Shown here in pieces: positions 1 to 10,839 of a stretch of 64,000 nucleotides of DNA. Positions within the stretch are counted from its first letter, which is position 1; each line of letters opens with the position of its first letter. Source of the stretch: Argyresthia goedartella (taxonomy: Eukaryota > Arthropoda > Insecta > Lepidoptera > Argyresthiidae); the NCBI GenBank assembly GCA_949825045.1, contig OX463818.1:36162906-36226905 (forward strand), in the 5' to 3' direction. The notes beneath the pieces are model-generated. The model was not told where the DNA came from. It ran no database searches and saw only the letters and a list, made by a program, of their open reading frames with translations. The translations under genes were made by a program, and so were the position numbers.

Positions 1-430
1 TCTAACCTGCTTCCTTATTCAGCATGTTTTTGAATTGGTCTTATGTCTCCCCTGCCAACACTAATCGATCGAAAGCTTGGAACAAGACAATACGTTCAAA
101 AACTAGAACCTGTCTGCCAAAAAATGGCGCTCTAAAGAGTATGAAACCGATAACCACAGGGCGGGGATAAAATCAATATACATCTAACGATTCGACTACA
201 CGCAAGCAAAGCTGCGAAAAAGTGGATACCGAAGTGAGCCTAACTTATAATAATGCTTTAATTCAAATACAAATGCAAAATATAATTAAATTCAATGTCA
301 TATCCCTACAAAGCTTGGGAAGTGTATGACTATATATATATATATATAGCCCTTTAATTATATCAGTGGGCAGATTAGACTTTAAATTATAATCAAAAAG
401 ACATGTTTTTCTTTCTCAAAAACCGAGGGT
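1..430. other. AT-rich non-coding DNA
   Basis: No gene is visible here. The only notable feature is a short (TA)n run at 331-348. Bases 444-477 resemble the 3' end of the repeat at 16495-16850 (shared 'gaaccttatgccatg'), so an old repeat end may lie at the right border. Confidence 0.4.
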
Positions 431-706
431 AGTTGGGTCGGGTCGCAATTTTGAACCTTATGCCATGGTAATAAAATTTAAAGCCTATTACGGAAAATTG
501 GTGTTAGCTATTGGTATTCAACTCATTGGCGCCGGTGGTACTGAAGAGGTTAAAGTGAAAACATATTTTTTTGCCGCTGCTCTACATTTTACAACTGTGG
601 GAGAAGGAGGGCGAAGGAAATTTTCTGTGAACTGTGCCAGCAAGCCTGGGGAAACGTCACGAAAGAGCCAGTCATCTCCGAAGGCGATACTGGGCTGCGC
701 GGAGAC

Positions 707-1126
707 TTGGCTTGTCGGGGGGTATGGATTGCCCAGAGGGAGGCGTTATTTGATATCTGTGTCATAGACACCGACGCTCCCTCCCACGCATCACGCCCCG
801 TAGCGACTGTCCTTCGTTCAGCTGAAGAAGAAAAGAAAAGGAAGTATTGCGACCCATGCGAGACGCGCCACACCACCTTCACCTATTTAGTAACCTCTGT
901 CGTCGGAGTTTTTGCTCCACAAATGATATCATTCACTAAACACCTCGCCGAAACGCTGGCGGACCGCTGGAACCGGACCCCTGCCACAATATAGGGCTGG
1001 CTACGAGCAAGAATTCAAACCGCCATCATCAGGGCTAGCAGCATGTGCATCCGCGGCACCCGCCATAGGTGGAATCGCACAGGCCTATATGAGGATGGAG
1101 CGGCAGTCCCACACGTCTTGAACTAG
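707..1126 (+). pseudogene. C-terminal remnant of a retroelement-type ORF, broken by a stop
   Basis: Reading from 707, the frame encodes a conserved-looking block (RGVW, EALFD, DTDAPSH, then a basic EEEKKRKY stretch). It stops at TAG 992-994 and resumes in the same frame from 995 (GWLRARIQTAI, then MCIRGTR) to TAG 1124-1126. I remember this block as the C-terminus of multi-copy retrotransposon-like ORFs in invertebrate genomes, but I cannot name the clade from sequence alone. The region is more GC-rich than its surroundings, no reverse transcriptase motif is present upstream, and the copy is 5'-truncated. The in-frame stop makes it a decayed fragment rather than a host gene. Confidence 0.45.
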
Positions 1127-1700
1127 AATGATTATCTTATTTATATTCTCTGTACTTTTTTTCATGAATCTTTTGCTTAATAAATTTCTTATCGTAAGGA
1201 ACTCCCACAGATTTATTTTTAGATGTCTTTCAAATAAACGTTTTATTTAACTAGTACAAATATTACATGATATACTATTACATGCAGGAATAAATCATTA
1301 CAAAATTATTAAGCGTGTTCTGTTTTGAGTTAGATTAACACCATGCACTCTTGTCATTTATTTATGTCATCTTGAATATTGTATAGAGAGAGAGAGAGAG
1401 AATCGTTTAGAAGAAGAGAATCCCTTGACCTCACTAAACTTAGACAAAATCTGCGTTGATTTTGTTGTATTGGATTAGTGAATACTTATACTATAATACT
1501 ACACTTTCTTTACCAATAATAAAATGTTGCGTGTTTATAATTGTAAAATAGTAACTCGTGCCTTTAAGAAAAAGCCCCTGTACACCTGCAGGTGCAGGCT
1601 AGTGGTACGTTATTTTTTAATAGCACAGAGACAATCCCTCTCTGAATGAGAAGAGGAATGTTGTCTTGTCAGAGCCTGTCCGCACTTCAGTCAAGGCCTA
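1127..1700. other. Non-coding DNA with a short GA microsatellite
   Basis: I see no gene. There is a (GA)n run near 1385-1401, and the remainder is AT-rich unique-looking sequence. Confidence 0.4.
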
Positions 1701-1704
1701 AAAA

Positions 1705-1800
1705 ATGGCAAGAGCGCTGAGAGTTTTCGCGGCGGATTCTGTGGAGATTACATTTGTTCAGTTCTACGCGGAAAATGTCCGACGAAATCGAAATAATTAT
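1705..1800 (+). other. Weak candidate first coding exon
   Basis: An ATG at 1705 with A at -3 opens 32 codons that run without a stop into TAT|GTAAGTTG, with the donor at 1801. A second ATG in another frame, inside the same exon and preceded by 'gcggaaa', would give MSDEIEII before the same donor. The sequence is richer in CpG than its surroundings, and TCAGT-like initiators lie just upstream. No acceptor partner or protein family supports it. GTAAGT occurs by chance many times in 64 kb, so this is only a candidate. Confidence 0.15.
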
Positions 1801-1907
1801 GTAAGTTGTTCAGATTGATATCCCTGAAATTCCCTTAAAATGACTACCTACCCGTAGAAGAAGATAATAATTAATCAATATAAAAAGAGGCAACAAACAT
1901 AAAAAAA

Positions 1908-2332
1908 TCGGTCAAGTGCGGTTCGAACTCGCACACGAAGGGTTCCGTACCATTGTTTAAGAAAACTTAAGCACTAAAAATTATAAAGCAAATCAAATAC
2001 AAATTTTATTAAACCCAGAACTTAAAGATTGCGTAAACGATATCAAACCAATTACGCCACCACAACCATGTGACAAGCTGCGAAATCTAAGATCCTATTT
2101 GAATCACGATATGGTTTGTTATCGCTGGAGGTTTTAAAACACGTCTCTTGTTTGAGGTCCCTATAATTAAAAAAAAATCATATATTTGTGGCTGTAGCGG
2201 CAACAGAAATACACATTCTGTGAAATTTCAATTCTCTACTTATTACGGTTCATGAGATACAGCCCGCTGACGGACGGACAGACGGACAGCGAAGGCTTAG
2301 TAATAGGGTCCCATTTGGCACCCTTTGTGTAT
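1908..2332 (+). repeat. Common lepidopteran dispersed repeat ('ggtcaagtgcg' family)
   Basis: It starts with a ggtcaagtgcg...cgaagggttccgtacca block and continues with a 'tagcggcaacagaaatac' stretch, a 'gagatacagcc' block, a (GGAC)n-like run and 'agtaatagggtccc'. The same ordered blocks recur at 60007-60400, so this is one dispersed family. I recognise it as abundant in moth genomes. It has no coding capacity. A 'gaagtcggttaaaaag' end at 2368-2385 matches the reverse of the repeat at 16983. Confidence 0.6.
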
Positions 2333-2385
2333 AAATAAATTCAACCGAATTTAAAACCACTTCCTTTTTTTGAAGTCGGTTAAAA

Positions 2386-3320
2386 AGAGACTGCATTTTT
2401 AGTAAAATTGTAACAGGCTGTTCTAAATTACTTAATAAGTTATCTACACATGTTACAATCTTTCTTCATTTCTTCTATATATCTGTCAAAACCCATAAAG
2501 GTTACAAAAATACTGCTTTAAACAAAAGTTTTCCACCCTATTCGATTCGAGAGTTACTTACTCAATGAATAGCCTTTACAGAACCCTAAATTAACATTCC
2601 AATTATTTGGTAGTGTAGGTAGGTTGTACTTAATCAACGTAAACTGTGTAGTCCTTATGGGGCTGGAGTTAAGGTTGATGGTTGAGATTTTGAGATAATA
2701 AATCTCTGGTCCTTCATAACCGGATTTTGTGAAGCAGAATTTAAGCATACGCAAAGATGCTTAAGTTAAAAATACAAATTTTTGGATAATAAAATTTATA
2801 AATTTAAAATAGAAATCAAAAGGGTCAACTAAAGGATACTTTCATTTTTCTTCACAACAAAGTAAGCACTTGGTACTACAGTACATATTACTTACCTACT
2901 AATAAAATGCCACTGTTTATACTATACAAACGGCATGTAAGTACCGCAAATTATCGTTCTTCTATCGGCCATTTAATGAAACAACTTTCGTTTATACACA
3001 TTAATTTTTTCCCTCAGACTGAGTGGTAAATTATCAGCTATGAATTTACTAGATAAGTACATACTAAGTACTGACTCGTAATAACTAAAGTTGTAGTAGT
3101 AGAAGGTAGTAATTGCTTGAGTTTTTGCGCAATTACTAAATGAGTGTGTAAAGGCAAATAAAGGCAATAAATAAACTCCTTAGAGTATCAGTAACTGGCG
3201 AGCTGGTATGAAGAGACTTTATTAAGTTGAGGAGGAGGTCCCGGATCGTTGCAAGTGGAGGTCTTTGGTCTCTGTCTACCCCTCTTCGAGAAAAAGGCGA
3301 AAGCTTGATGTATTCTTGGT
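2386..3320. other. AT-rich DNA without a recognisable gene
   Basis: Only short chance reading frames occur, on both strands. Bases 3195-3300 are slightly more GC-rich and lead into the LINE ORF without known coding similarity. Confidence 0.4.
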
Positions 3321-4592
3321 ATGATTCGTTTTAACATTCCTAACAGGAATTTTCGTCATTTTAATCCTATCGCAGTAGCAAGTACCCATACTAATTATAG
3401 AAAAAATAGCTTTATTTGTCGAGAAAGCAATAACTTGAACAGTACTTTGAAAATATTACATTTTGATATATTTAACTGTAGCTGTATTTTTATCGATTTG
3501 AGAAAGGCTTTCGATACTGTTAGTCATGATTTACTACTGATAAAACTAAGGGATGAAGGAATTACTGATAGTGCTTTACAAATGTTTAAATCCTATCTTA
3601 ATAATCGATACCAAGTAGTTAAAATTAAAAATCATCAAAGTGACTCTAAGCTAGTAACCTACGGTGTTCCGCAAGGATCAATTTTGGGCCCGCTTCTGTT
3701 TCTGATTTACATAAATAGTATAAAAGACATCGGTCTCAGTGGTGACATTACACTATATGCAGATGATACATGTCTTTTCTATTTCGGCAGTGATATTAAA
3801 TCCATAGTAAAGAGGGCCCAATCTGACTTAGATATCCTTAATAAATGGTTTCAAGATAATCTTTTAACGATTAATACATCTAAAACTAAATATATTATTT
3901 TTGCAGCCAAAAACAAAATTATTAACGAACACGACACTCTAACAATAAATAATGAAACCATTGAAATTAGCAAAGAAGAAAAGTATCTCGGCCTCACTCT
4001 TGATAATGGTCTCACGTGGAAATCACACATAAAGAAAATAGTATCCAAACTCACATCTCTCACAGGGGCATTGCGTGGAATTAACCGATGTCTTCCAAAG
4101 CATGTCCGCTACATGATCTACAACTCACTTGTTAAACCTCACATAGAATACCTGATAGAAGTGTGGGGATCAGCTGCAAAAACAAACATACGTTCTCTGC
4201 AAATTGCTCAAAACAAGGTTGTAAAAATATTATTTAATTATGATTATCTAACAGAATCCACTAAAATCTACAAAGAAACTAAAATATTTAGCATAGCTCA
4301 AACATACAAATACAATAACTGTGTACTAATACGAAAAATTTTGACTAAAGATATTCACACCCAAATATGTTTCACAAAAAAAATGCAAATGCAAACACGC
4401 GTAACAAGACAAGCTAATAATATCCACATACAACGCCACAGAACTAACTACGGTAATAGTAGTATAATAGCTGAAGGAGCTCGTATGTATAATAAGTTGC
4501 CGAAAGATATTAAAGAAGCCAAGTCACTGTCTGTTTTTAAAAAACTACTCAAATTGCACATTTTAAAGGACTTTTCTTTGCTTAAAAAATAA
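3321..4592 (+). CDS. Reverse transcriptase of a jockey/CR1-like LINE, 5'-incomplete
   Basis: This 423-codon frame encodes the catalytic half of a non-LTR retrotransposon reverse transcriptase, which copies element RNA at a nicked chromosomal target. Visible motifs, in order, are FIDLRKAFDTVSH (about residues 56-68), GVPQGSILGPLLFLIYIN (about 115-132), the YADD catalytic box (146-149), a thumb region with KYLGL and WKSHI, and a C-terminal RMYNKLP followed by FKKLLK, typical of these ORFs. Residues 1 to about 52 do not resemble the upstream fingers domain. The real element probably begins near base 3478, and the annotated start codon lies in foreign sequence. The endonuclease and the first RT blocks are missing, so this copy cannot move by itself. 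The closest match is the jockey/CR1/Daphne group; the exact clade is uncertain. Confidence 0.85.
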   Translation: MIRFNIPNRNFRHFNPIAVASTHTNYRKNSFICRESNNLNSTLKILHFDIFNCSCIFIDLRKAFDTVSHDLLLIKLRDEGITDSALQMFKSYLNNRYQVVKIKNHQSDSKLVTYGVPQGSILGPLLFLIYINSIKDIGLSGDITLYADDTCLFYFGSDIKSIVKRAQSDLDILNKWFQDNLLTINTSKTKYIIFAAKNKIINEHDTLTINNETIEISKEEKYLGLTLDNGLTWKSHIKKIVSKLTSLTGALRGINRCLPKHVRYMIYNSLVKPHIEYLIEVWGSAAKTNIRSLQIAQNKVVKILFNYDYLTESTKIYKETKIFSIAQTYKYNNCVLIRKILTKDIHTQICFTKKMQMQTRVTRQANNIHIQRHRTNYGNSSIIAEGARMYNKLPKDIKEAKSLSVFKKLLKLHILKDFSLLKK

Positions 4593-4874
4593 AAATATAT
4601 TGCTGTGTATACTTGATAACATTCCATTTAAAATTTATATTAATGATTCATGTCTAGTTTAAATTTTTATTTGCCGTCAGCTCAATGTAACCACTACCTT
4701 ACAATCTTGTTTCTGTTTCTTCTTGTTTTAGGACTACCCTCTATATATTGTATTTTGACGATAATTGCGCATGCTGTGAAGTATGTTAACACCTACTTAG
4801 ACAATACTCTGTTTCTCATGTAAGTGAATTTGTAATTCTTTTTGAGAAATAAACGTCTTAAACCTTAAACCTTA
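3478..4874 (+). mobile_element. 5'-truncated jockey/CR1-like LINE with short tandem tail
   Basis: The insertion comprises the RT ORF, about 260 bp of 3' untranslated sequence and a tail of two TTAAACC units at 4857-4872 instead of poly(A). Short tandem tails of this kind are usual for CR1-like elements. I could not define a target duplication because the left junction is not sharp. Confidence 0.6.
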
Positions 4875-5597
4875 GCATAGCATCGGTTAAAAGGTTACTA
4901 ACCTCTAAATTCTTTTTAACTGAATAGTAAGTACTGGTAATAAACAATATACATAACTTGTCATCACGTTGTTATGTTTGTAAGCTTATCCTTAAAGTAT
5001 TTTAATTTAATTAAGTACTAACCTAAATATAAATTTTAATTTTGATTAGTTTTATTAATTTAATCTAAAACTTAAAATAATATCATTACTTAATAATTGT
5101 TAATCAATAGGTACCCAACTATAGGCAAATATCTCGCAAGGAATATTCTAACACTATAAGTGAAAACCTGTAATAGGCTTCAATTCAATTCAATTCAAAT
5201 CGTTTATTTGTTTAAATACACGTATACAGGTATAGATGTTATTTATAATACCTAAGTATTTAAATCTCGTTCAGTGTATTTTACCGTATAGTACGGTGCA
5301 CAAATATTTACAAGTTATCAAGTATAATTTAACAATACAGGGGCGATTCGATTAAATTTTACATGTCAGAGAGTGAAAAAATTTAATAATACCTATACCT
5401 AAGTGCCATGTGATTTACATTTTTAATGATTTTTATTGTCTAGAAATATAAAAACATTAAGTCAGCAACCAGTTTGTCAATTTGCTCTTAAACACACAAC
5501 ATCTTTCATACTGTTGGCTTTCTAGTTCTAAGTTAGTATCTAAGTTAAATCATTGCTGTTGGTTTTCCATGATAATAAATAAATCAATAATAATGTA
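4875..5597. other. AT-rich DNA with a probable minus-strand LINE tail
   Basis: Bases 5178-5245 read as the reverse of a LINE 3' end: (TTCAA)n, then 'atcgtttatttg', then an acacg block. The rest shows no gene. Confidence 0.3.
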
Positions 5598-5672
5598 GCT
5601 TCACGCCTTTTCCCGTACGGCGTGGCAGAGGCACAATTGTGGCCACGTTTAGCCAGTTATTCAATACTTCAT
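5598..5672 (-). mobile_element. Truncated SINE, family C tail
   Basis: The reverse complement reads ...attgaataactggctaaac, 'gtgcctctgcc', 'gggaaaaggcgtga', matching the 3' part of the full copy at 32815-33008. The tRNA-like head is missing. Confidence 0.6.
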
Positions 5673-6149
5673 TTATCTATAATGTTAGTGTTTTCAAGAT
5701 TTTACAAAAATAACATTTTATTTTAGTATCAGAATATTAAATAAATAAACTTAGTACTCTTTTCGTAGAGCACAAAAGATTGTCTTAAACTATAATGCCA
5801 ATCGTTGTATAGGAGTCATAAATATATCCAATCTATTCTATATATTCTATAAATATCAAATAACAAGTACCTAGGTAGTTTTTATTAGTAAGTAGGAGCT
5901 TGTAATATAAATGTAATATTAGGCAGGTCATCATATAAATTAAACTAAATTTGTTGTTTGTCAGTACAAACCTTATCCCAGTGGGTATCTGACAAGAATT
6001 CATCTATGGAATAAAAGCATTTATCTAATAAATATGATTTTAGGGGTTTAGAGAACAAAGTTGCAGTCCCTAAGCCTGTAGTTTCCCTGTATGTTTGTTT
6101 GTTTGTTTCCCTTTTTCCCTGTCCCTGAGTTTGGTAGTATATTATATAT

Positions 6150-6890
6150 TTTATCTACACACTCATAAACCCTCTTTACTGCGTCTAAAAACCGCACGTG
6201 AAGACCAGCATAACGTAAAACTATTTGGTAACTCATTTCTTATCTGAAAATTGGTACATTAAGACCATAATGTACAAAAATTGTCAAATTATGACATTCA
6301 AATTTCGAACGCCGACGCCCGCCTGCGTGCCGCTCCTAGTTTGTCTGTGAAGTTGGTACTACAGAACAAGCTAAAAAACTATAGAGCAATGATCATTGCC
6401 ACAATGCCGGTCAAACATGCGGTTCCTGAACACTGTTCTTTGATGTCAAAGAGAGCATATGATGTGTATGTAGATAATAGTAGTTTATGTGACTGCTGCA
6501 TAATGCCTAATTATGTACAGTTACATACACTAGTTTATCTACACACATATCATAAGCTCTCTTTGATGTGTTCAGGAACCGCATGTTTGACCGGCATTGT
6601 GGTTCTGCAATTGTTTAGCTTGTTCTTTAGTACCAACTTCACGCAGGCGGGCGTCGGCGTTCGAAATTTGAATGTCAGTACCAACTTCACAGACAAACTA
6701 GGGACGGCACGCGGGTGGGCGTCGGCGTTCGAAATTTGAATGTAGAAAAACTACACATAATGACCTTGATGTGTAGTTTTCCAGATACGAAACGTGTTTT
6801 TACCAAGTAGTTTAACATAATGCTGATCGTAACGTGCGGTTTTTGAACGCAGTAAAGAGGGTTTATGATACGTGTGTAGATAAACTAGTA
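6150..6890. repeat. 741-bp imperfect palindrome (foldback structure)
   Basis: Sequence on the left (for example 'taaaccctctttactgcg' near 6168 and 'catgcggttcctgaacac' near 6415) returns inverted on the right (near 6857 and 6572). The arms surround a centre near 6525. An inner pair of arms (6290-6470 against 6545-6690) lies within an outer pair. The plus-strand reading frame 6281-6739 is a by-product of the palindrome. It most likely arose from two inverted copies of one transposon family. Confidence 0.7.
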
Positions 6891-7004
6891 TATGTAACTG
6901 TACATAATTAGGCATTTAAACTCTTGAGTGATATTACTATGAAACGAGTCGACTCTCGAGTATTAATGCCCTCCATTATGCAGCAGTCACATAAACTACT
7001 ATTA
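6475..7004. mobile_element. Non-autonomous transposon with perfect 31-bp terminal inverted repeats
   Basis: The left end 6475-6505 starts taatagtagtttatgtgact. It is the exact reverse complement of 6974-7004 over 31 bp. The 530-bp interior has no protein motif. A second copy lacking the right end lies at 58690-59055, and an end fragment lies at 50282-50322. I could not see a convincing target duplication, so the superfamily is open. Confidence 0.6.
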
Positions 7005-7329
7005 ATTCCCATGTAATATGGACTGCAGTTTAATATTTTAAGTCTTGAGTGAGATAAAAATAGTTTTTCTTTTTTTCTTACGTTTTTATCGTAAACATTT
7101 TTGTTAGTAGAAATATATTTTTGTGTTGGTACACAAATAAACTTATATCAAGTATATATGGACGGTATCGTGAGATAGTTGAATTTTTTGAAGAATGGTT
7201 TGCATGATTGTCGTTCCTCTATGTGAGCTAAAATTCGGGCACATCTTTTTTGGAGTACTAAGAGCTGCAGCCTTATGGCGTAAGTCATGAACTTCATATA
7301 GACTTTTACGTTTGACACCTTGCACCAGC

Positions 7330-8150
7330 TTCATCTGTCAAATTGGTATCACGCAAGTAGAATCATAATGGAGGCCAAACCCAAGCTTATTGAATGAAGC
7401 CTAGAAGCCTTCGGTGATACCCCGCAATCGATGAAATTGTATGAGCATGAGATGAACCATAGACACACGCTATGAACTTCAGAGAGTTACGCCATAAGGC
7501 TGCTGGTCTGCATCCACACTGTTGCCCCATAGCATGATACCATATCTAAGCCACGAGTATTTAAATGCTTAGTATGCAGACAGTGCTGTATTTGTATTTG
7601 TGTTATGTTCTAATTCACCAAGGCAAAAATAAACTTTGAGAGTTTAGACTTTACTCTTTCAATATGACTTTTCCAGTTTAAGTTTCCATCCAAATTAATT
7701 CCTAACAGACAAAAATTATTACAGATTATTAATTTCCAGTTTCAAATCGAGTGGGGGTTTCTGGTACAGATCAAATTGTAGTATTTTTGTTTTCTTATAG
7801 TTTGCTTCAAGATTGTGATATTGAAGCCAGTTTGTTTATGTCAGTGAATACAGTATTAACTACTTCGTTCACATTGTTATGGTCTTCATGCTTTATTAAA
7901 ATAGAAAACTAATCGGCAAAGACAACTGATGAAGTGTTTTGTTTATTTATAATTTTTGGCAAGTCGTTGATGTAAATTAACAATAAAACACATCCTAAGA
8001 CACTTTCTTGTGGGATTGAACAAGTTAGTGATCTTTCTCCAGAGCGTATCAATTCAATTTCGTTTGATATGTTATTGCAGTGTTCAATTTGAACGAACTG
8101 TTTTCTATTTTCTAAGTATGATGCCTGAGCCATATAATTTTGACAATAAT
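7330..8150 (-). pseudogene. Decayed LINE reverse transcriptase
   Basis: Read on the minus strand, 8133 to 7909 encodes a stretch equivalent to the RT core (SYLENRKQFVQIEH, then SIPQESVLGCVLLLIYINDLP, then FAD). After frame breaks it continues through an LGINLDGNLNWKSHIERVKSKL-like thumb region around 7690. Several stops and shifts separate these pieces. It is an old jockey/I/CR1-like copy and not functional. A block near 7260-7300 reappears inverted near 7465-7510, so the 3' part has also been rearranged. Confidence 0.65.
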
Positions 8151-8937
8151 ATTTGCAATATAGGAATTATATACAAGACTGTTTTGGAGCATTATATAGC
8201 TTGCATCAAGTAACCTGGCGTAAAAACAAATGCAATCAGAAGCTCGATCGGTTCAGCCGATATTTTTTTTAAGGTGGTGGATTTTATGGAAACTTTTCTA
8301 TATCATCAGAACATTTTTAACTTTGTAATTTCCATCAACTTTATTTTTTAGCTAATTTTATTTTCCTGCACCATGACAGATTTCTTAATCGTCATTAAGA
8401 TTTTGCCATGATTTTGACTTAGCTGCCCATCAGCTTATCATATCAACCTACGAGTATTTATCATGTTGCTTAACTTGTCCTCAACGGTACTCGATACCTT
8501 CGATAGGCATAACTGTTATTACTTGTTGTACTACATTGTGGGCAGATCAGTTTTTAATATGCATTTGGGGCAAAAACGTCATAATGTCAGGGCTAGGGAT
8601 AGATAGGGCAAACACGAAAACTATTTTAGTACGTTTATAATAAAGTTTCTTCTAAATTTATTTTCTGTTCAAAATGTTCGTTCAAAACGTTAATTAACTT
8701 TAATAAGCCGACAATTTATTTATATTTCTCGTTCTCTTAAAGTCAGTTCTACAGATCCAGTACATTGCTTTCAAGTCGTTGAATAAAGTTGTGCCGATTA
8801 TCACAAGAATCATACCATCTTACATATAGGCTTTTTGTAAGTATGTACAGAATTCGCATTGGCAAAATGTTACTTAAATCACACCCTGAGTGTACAACTA
8901 CTTATTATCTAATATGTGAGAAAATTATAATTCAAAT
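8151..8937. other. AT-rich DNA, nothing recognised
   Basis: No gene, repeat structure or coding similarity was seen on either strand. Confidence 0.4.
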
Positions 8938-9304
8938 CAATGGTTCCCAACCTTTTTCACAATGCGCCCGCCACCCTGAACGCTCTGCGGAAACACCGCG
9001 CCCCCCCCCCCTTGTACCTGAAGCTAAAAATTATTATTAATTTGTTAGAAAGAAGGGTCGAAATGAGGATATCACCCATATGAGGAAAGGCTAGCGTTTC
9101 GTGTATGGATTCAAGAAAATCTTGAAATTTCTTCTTGGTGATTGTGTCGAGTTCTGATTGATCAAACATCAATTTGAAGTTTGTGAACATCCTACAAAAT
9201 ATCAATTTGAAATGGACCATATCAGAGACCACAGCACAGAGCTACTGTTGTATTTGTACTGTAGAAATTTCACATGTTTAGCATTTCAACAAAGAGTATC
9301 CTCT

Positions 9305-9766
9305 GTGGTGACCTCCGTGGCGCAGCGGTTGTGGCTCTGCCTACCATGCAAGAGGTCCCAGTTTCGAACCCCGGCGGGGGCTAGAGAAACAAAACAGGTC
9401 TTGGATGTTTATATGTGTGTGACGTCGCTGTTTCTGGTTCCCACGACACCGGGTATCCCAGTTTGGGGCCAGAAGCAATAATAATAATAATAATACCTTG
9501 GACACAATTTACACACATTGATCTAGCCCCAAACTAGGAAACCCTGTATCTGTATAACGATACACATACCTATATAGATAAATATTATGCTTAGATAGAT
9601 ACGCAACCATGACTAGGGTACAAACATCCGTTCTCATCAAACAAATATTTGCCCCCACCGGGACTCGAACCCGGGAAGCTTGGCTTCGTAGGCAGGGTCA
9701 CTGCCGACTCGGCCATTCGGGTCGTATGTGCCTGTACGTATACGTTTATGTTTTATGTATCTATAT
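9305..9766 (+). mobile_element. tRNA-derived SINE, family B, split by another SINE
   Basis: The head contains a pol III A box (tggcgcagcgg near 9317) and a B-box-like gtttcgaacccc near 9360. The body includes 'gtcgctgtttctggttcccacgac' and 'gtttggggccagaagca'. At 9478 the sequence is interrupted by SINE A, and it resumes at 9725 with the family tail 'atgtgcctgta...'. Other copies lie at 13234, 21811, 36988, 46677 and 62618. Confidence 0.75.
9479..9724 (-). mobile_element. tRNA-derived SINE, family A
   Basis: In minus orientation it starts with a tRNA-like head carrying A box tggccgagtcgg and B box ggttcgagtcc. An AT-rich body follows, then a conserved 'cctagtttggggctagatca' block and a (ATT)n tail. 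It is inserted inside SINE B. Further copies lie at 11861, 22098, 29065, 34018 and, truncated, 48776. Confidence 0.8.
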
Positions 9767-9900
9767 AGAAAATTATTATTTTAGGAGCAGCGCAAGCCAC
9801 ACTCGAATTTTCCGCGGTTTTAATAAATCCAGTTCTGGAACCGCTATAGCCGCCACGTCCCTCTTTGGTTCACTCCGCGTCCCCACGGTTGGGAACTGTG

Positions 9901-10489
9901 AATTTAATCATAATAATTGTGCATAATATACTTCTATGCAGCTCAGTCTATTAGAATATGCATTTTTGAATATGTATAATACCTAGGCATACGACACTTC
10001 TTCCGCGTTTCAACCAAGCTACCCAATTAATTACTTACGTAAAAGTTTTAATTAGGTAAAGGTAATACGAATTTATATGATTAATTAAAGTGTTTATGTA
10101 ATTATTAGTTTTACAACAAACAAACCGAGCGTCCCGCCTTGTCGCAGACGGGGAGGGGGAGGCAGAGACAACTGTTGCGACCCGCCACCGTTACATTTTG
10201 CGTGACAGAGGGCTAGCTCCACGGCGCAGCTATGGAGATTCATGGAGCTTTGTGGTCTGTTGACCAAAAGGTGTCCGTGATTTGACAGCCAAGTAATTAA
10301 TTACCTGCCAAGCAATGAGTCACACACACTGATGTTCAATCTAACATTTCATTATTTACATCCTACATACTTACATATAATCCACATCTGGAAACACTAA
10401 ATACAGTTTTTTCAGCCGACGACAGCTAATACTTCGCACATCGCTTTTGCGTTGTCTCTGGCCCGGATGCACAAACGACAACTCAAACC
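9901..10489. other. Non-coding DNA
   Basis: No gene was recognised. Bases 10120-10230 are locally GC-rich and resemble degraded repeat sequence. Confidence 0.35.
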
Positions 10490-10681
10490 TTGATGGAAAC
10501 TCAAAGTCATTCTGTCATGTTTGTCAAGGACATTGGGCGACGCTTGAGGGACCGAGGTTTTGACAATCGTTCCGGAGCGTTCCTGATCCGACGGATCTCA
10601 CTCGCCGTACAGCGCGGTAATGCTGCCAGTGTGATGGGTACCTTTGGGTCGGGCATGTCCTGGGGCGGGTTATTTGTTTAG
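10490..10681 (+). pseudogene. Short C-terminal retroelement ORF remnant
   Basis: The 63-codon frame includes DIGRRLRDRG and RISLAVQRGNAASVMGTF before its stop. I recognise the AVQRGNAASV-type motif as the C-terminus of repeated pol-like ORFs in arthropod genomes, but cannot place the clade. It has no upstream RT and no host gene context, so it is best read as a 5'-truncated element end. The following 10680-10830 is AT-rich 3' sequence ending in poly(A)-like 'aaaaaaaaaataataaataaa'. Confidence 0.4.
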
Positions 10682-10839
10682 TATTTTGTTTTTTATTATG
10701 TTCAGTTTTTGTGTGTGTGTAGTTTTTAATTATTTGATAATTCTTAGCTTATTGACGACGCACTTTGCGGACTTTGTAAACTACATTTTGCGATTTAAAA
10801 TACAATCTGTTGAATATCGAAAAAAAAAAATAATAAATA

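Larger units (their letters stand above)
8938..9900. mobile_element. hAT-like non-autonomous transposon hosting two nested SINEs
   Basis: The left end caatggttcccaacctttt (8938) and the right end ggttgggaactgtg (9887-9900) are inverted copies of the CA(G/A)TGGTTCCCAACC terminus known from hAT elements. The flanks aattcaaa and aatttaat share 6 of 8 bases, in keeping with an old 8-bp target duplication. The minus-strand frame at 8957-9232 lies inside but shows no clear transposase motif. SINE B (9305-9766) and SINE A (9479-9724) inserted later. Confidence 0.6.

Noticed and set aside
6281..6739. 152-codon plus-strand frame
   Set aside because: It spans the centre of a foldback palindrome and has no protein motif; the open frame follows from the repeat.
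8957..9232. 91-codon minus frame as hAT transposase
   Set aside because: It lies inside the hAT-like element, but I saw none of the dimerisation motifs or catalytic residues of that family.
9653..9724. tRNA gene (also at 12032-12106, 34210-34280, 62735-62794)
   Set aside because: A and B boxes are present, but each is the head of a longer repeated SINE with a body and tail, so these are not stand-alone tRNA genes.
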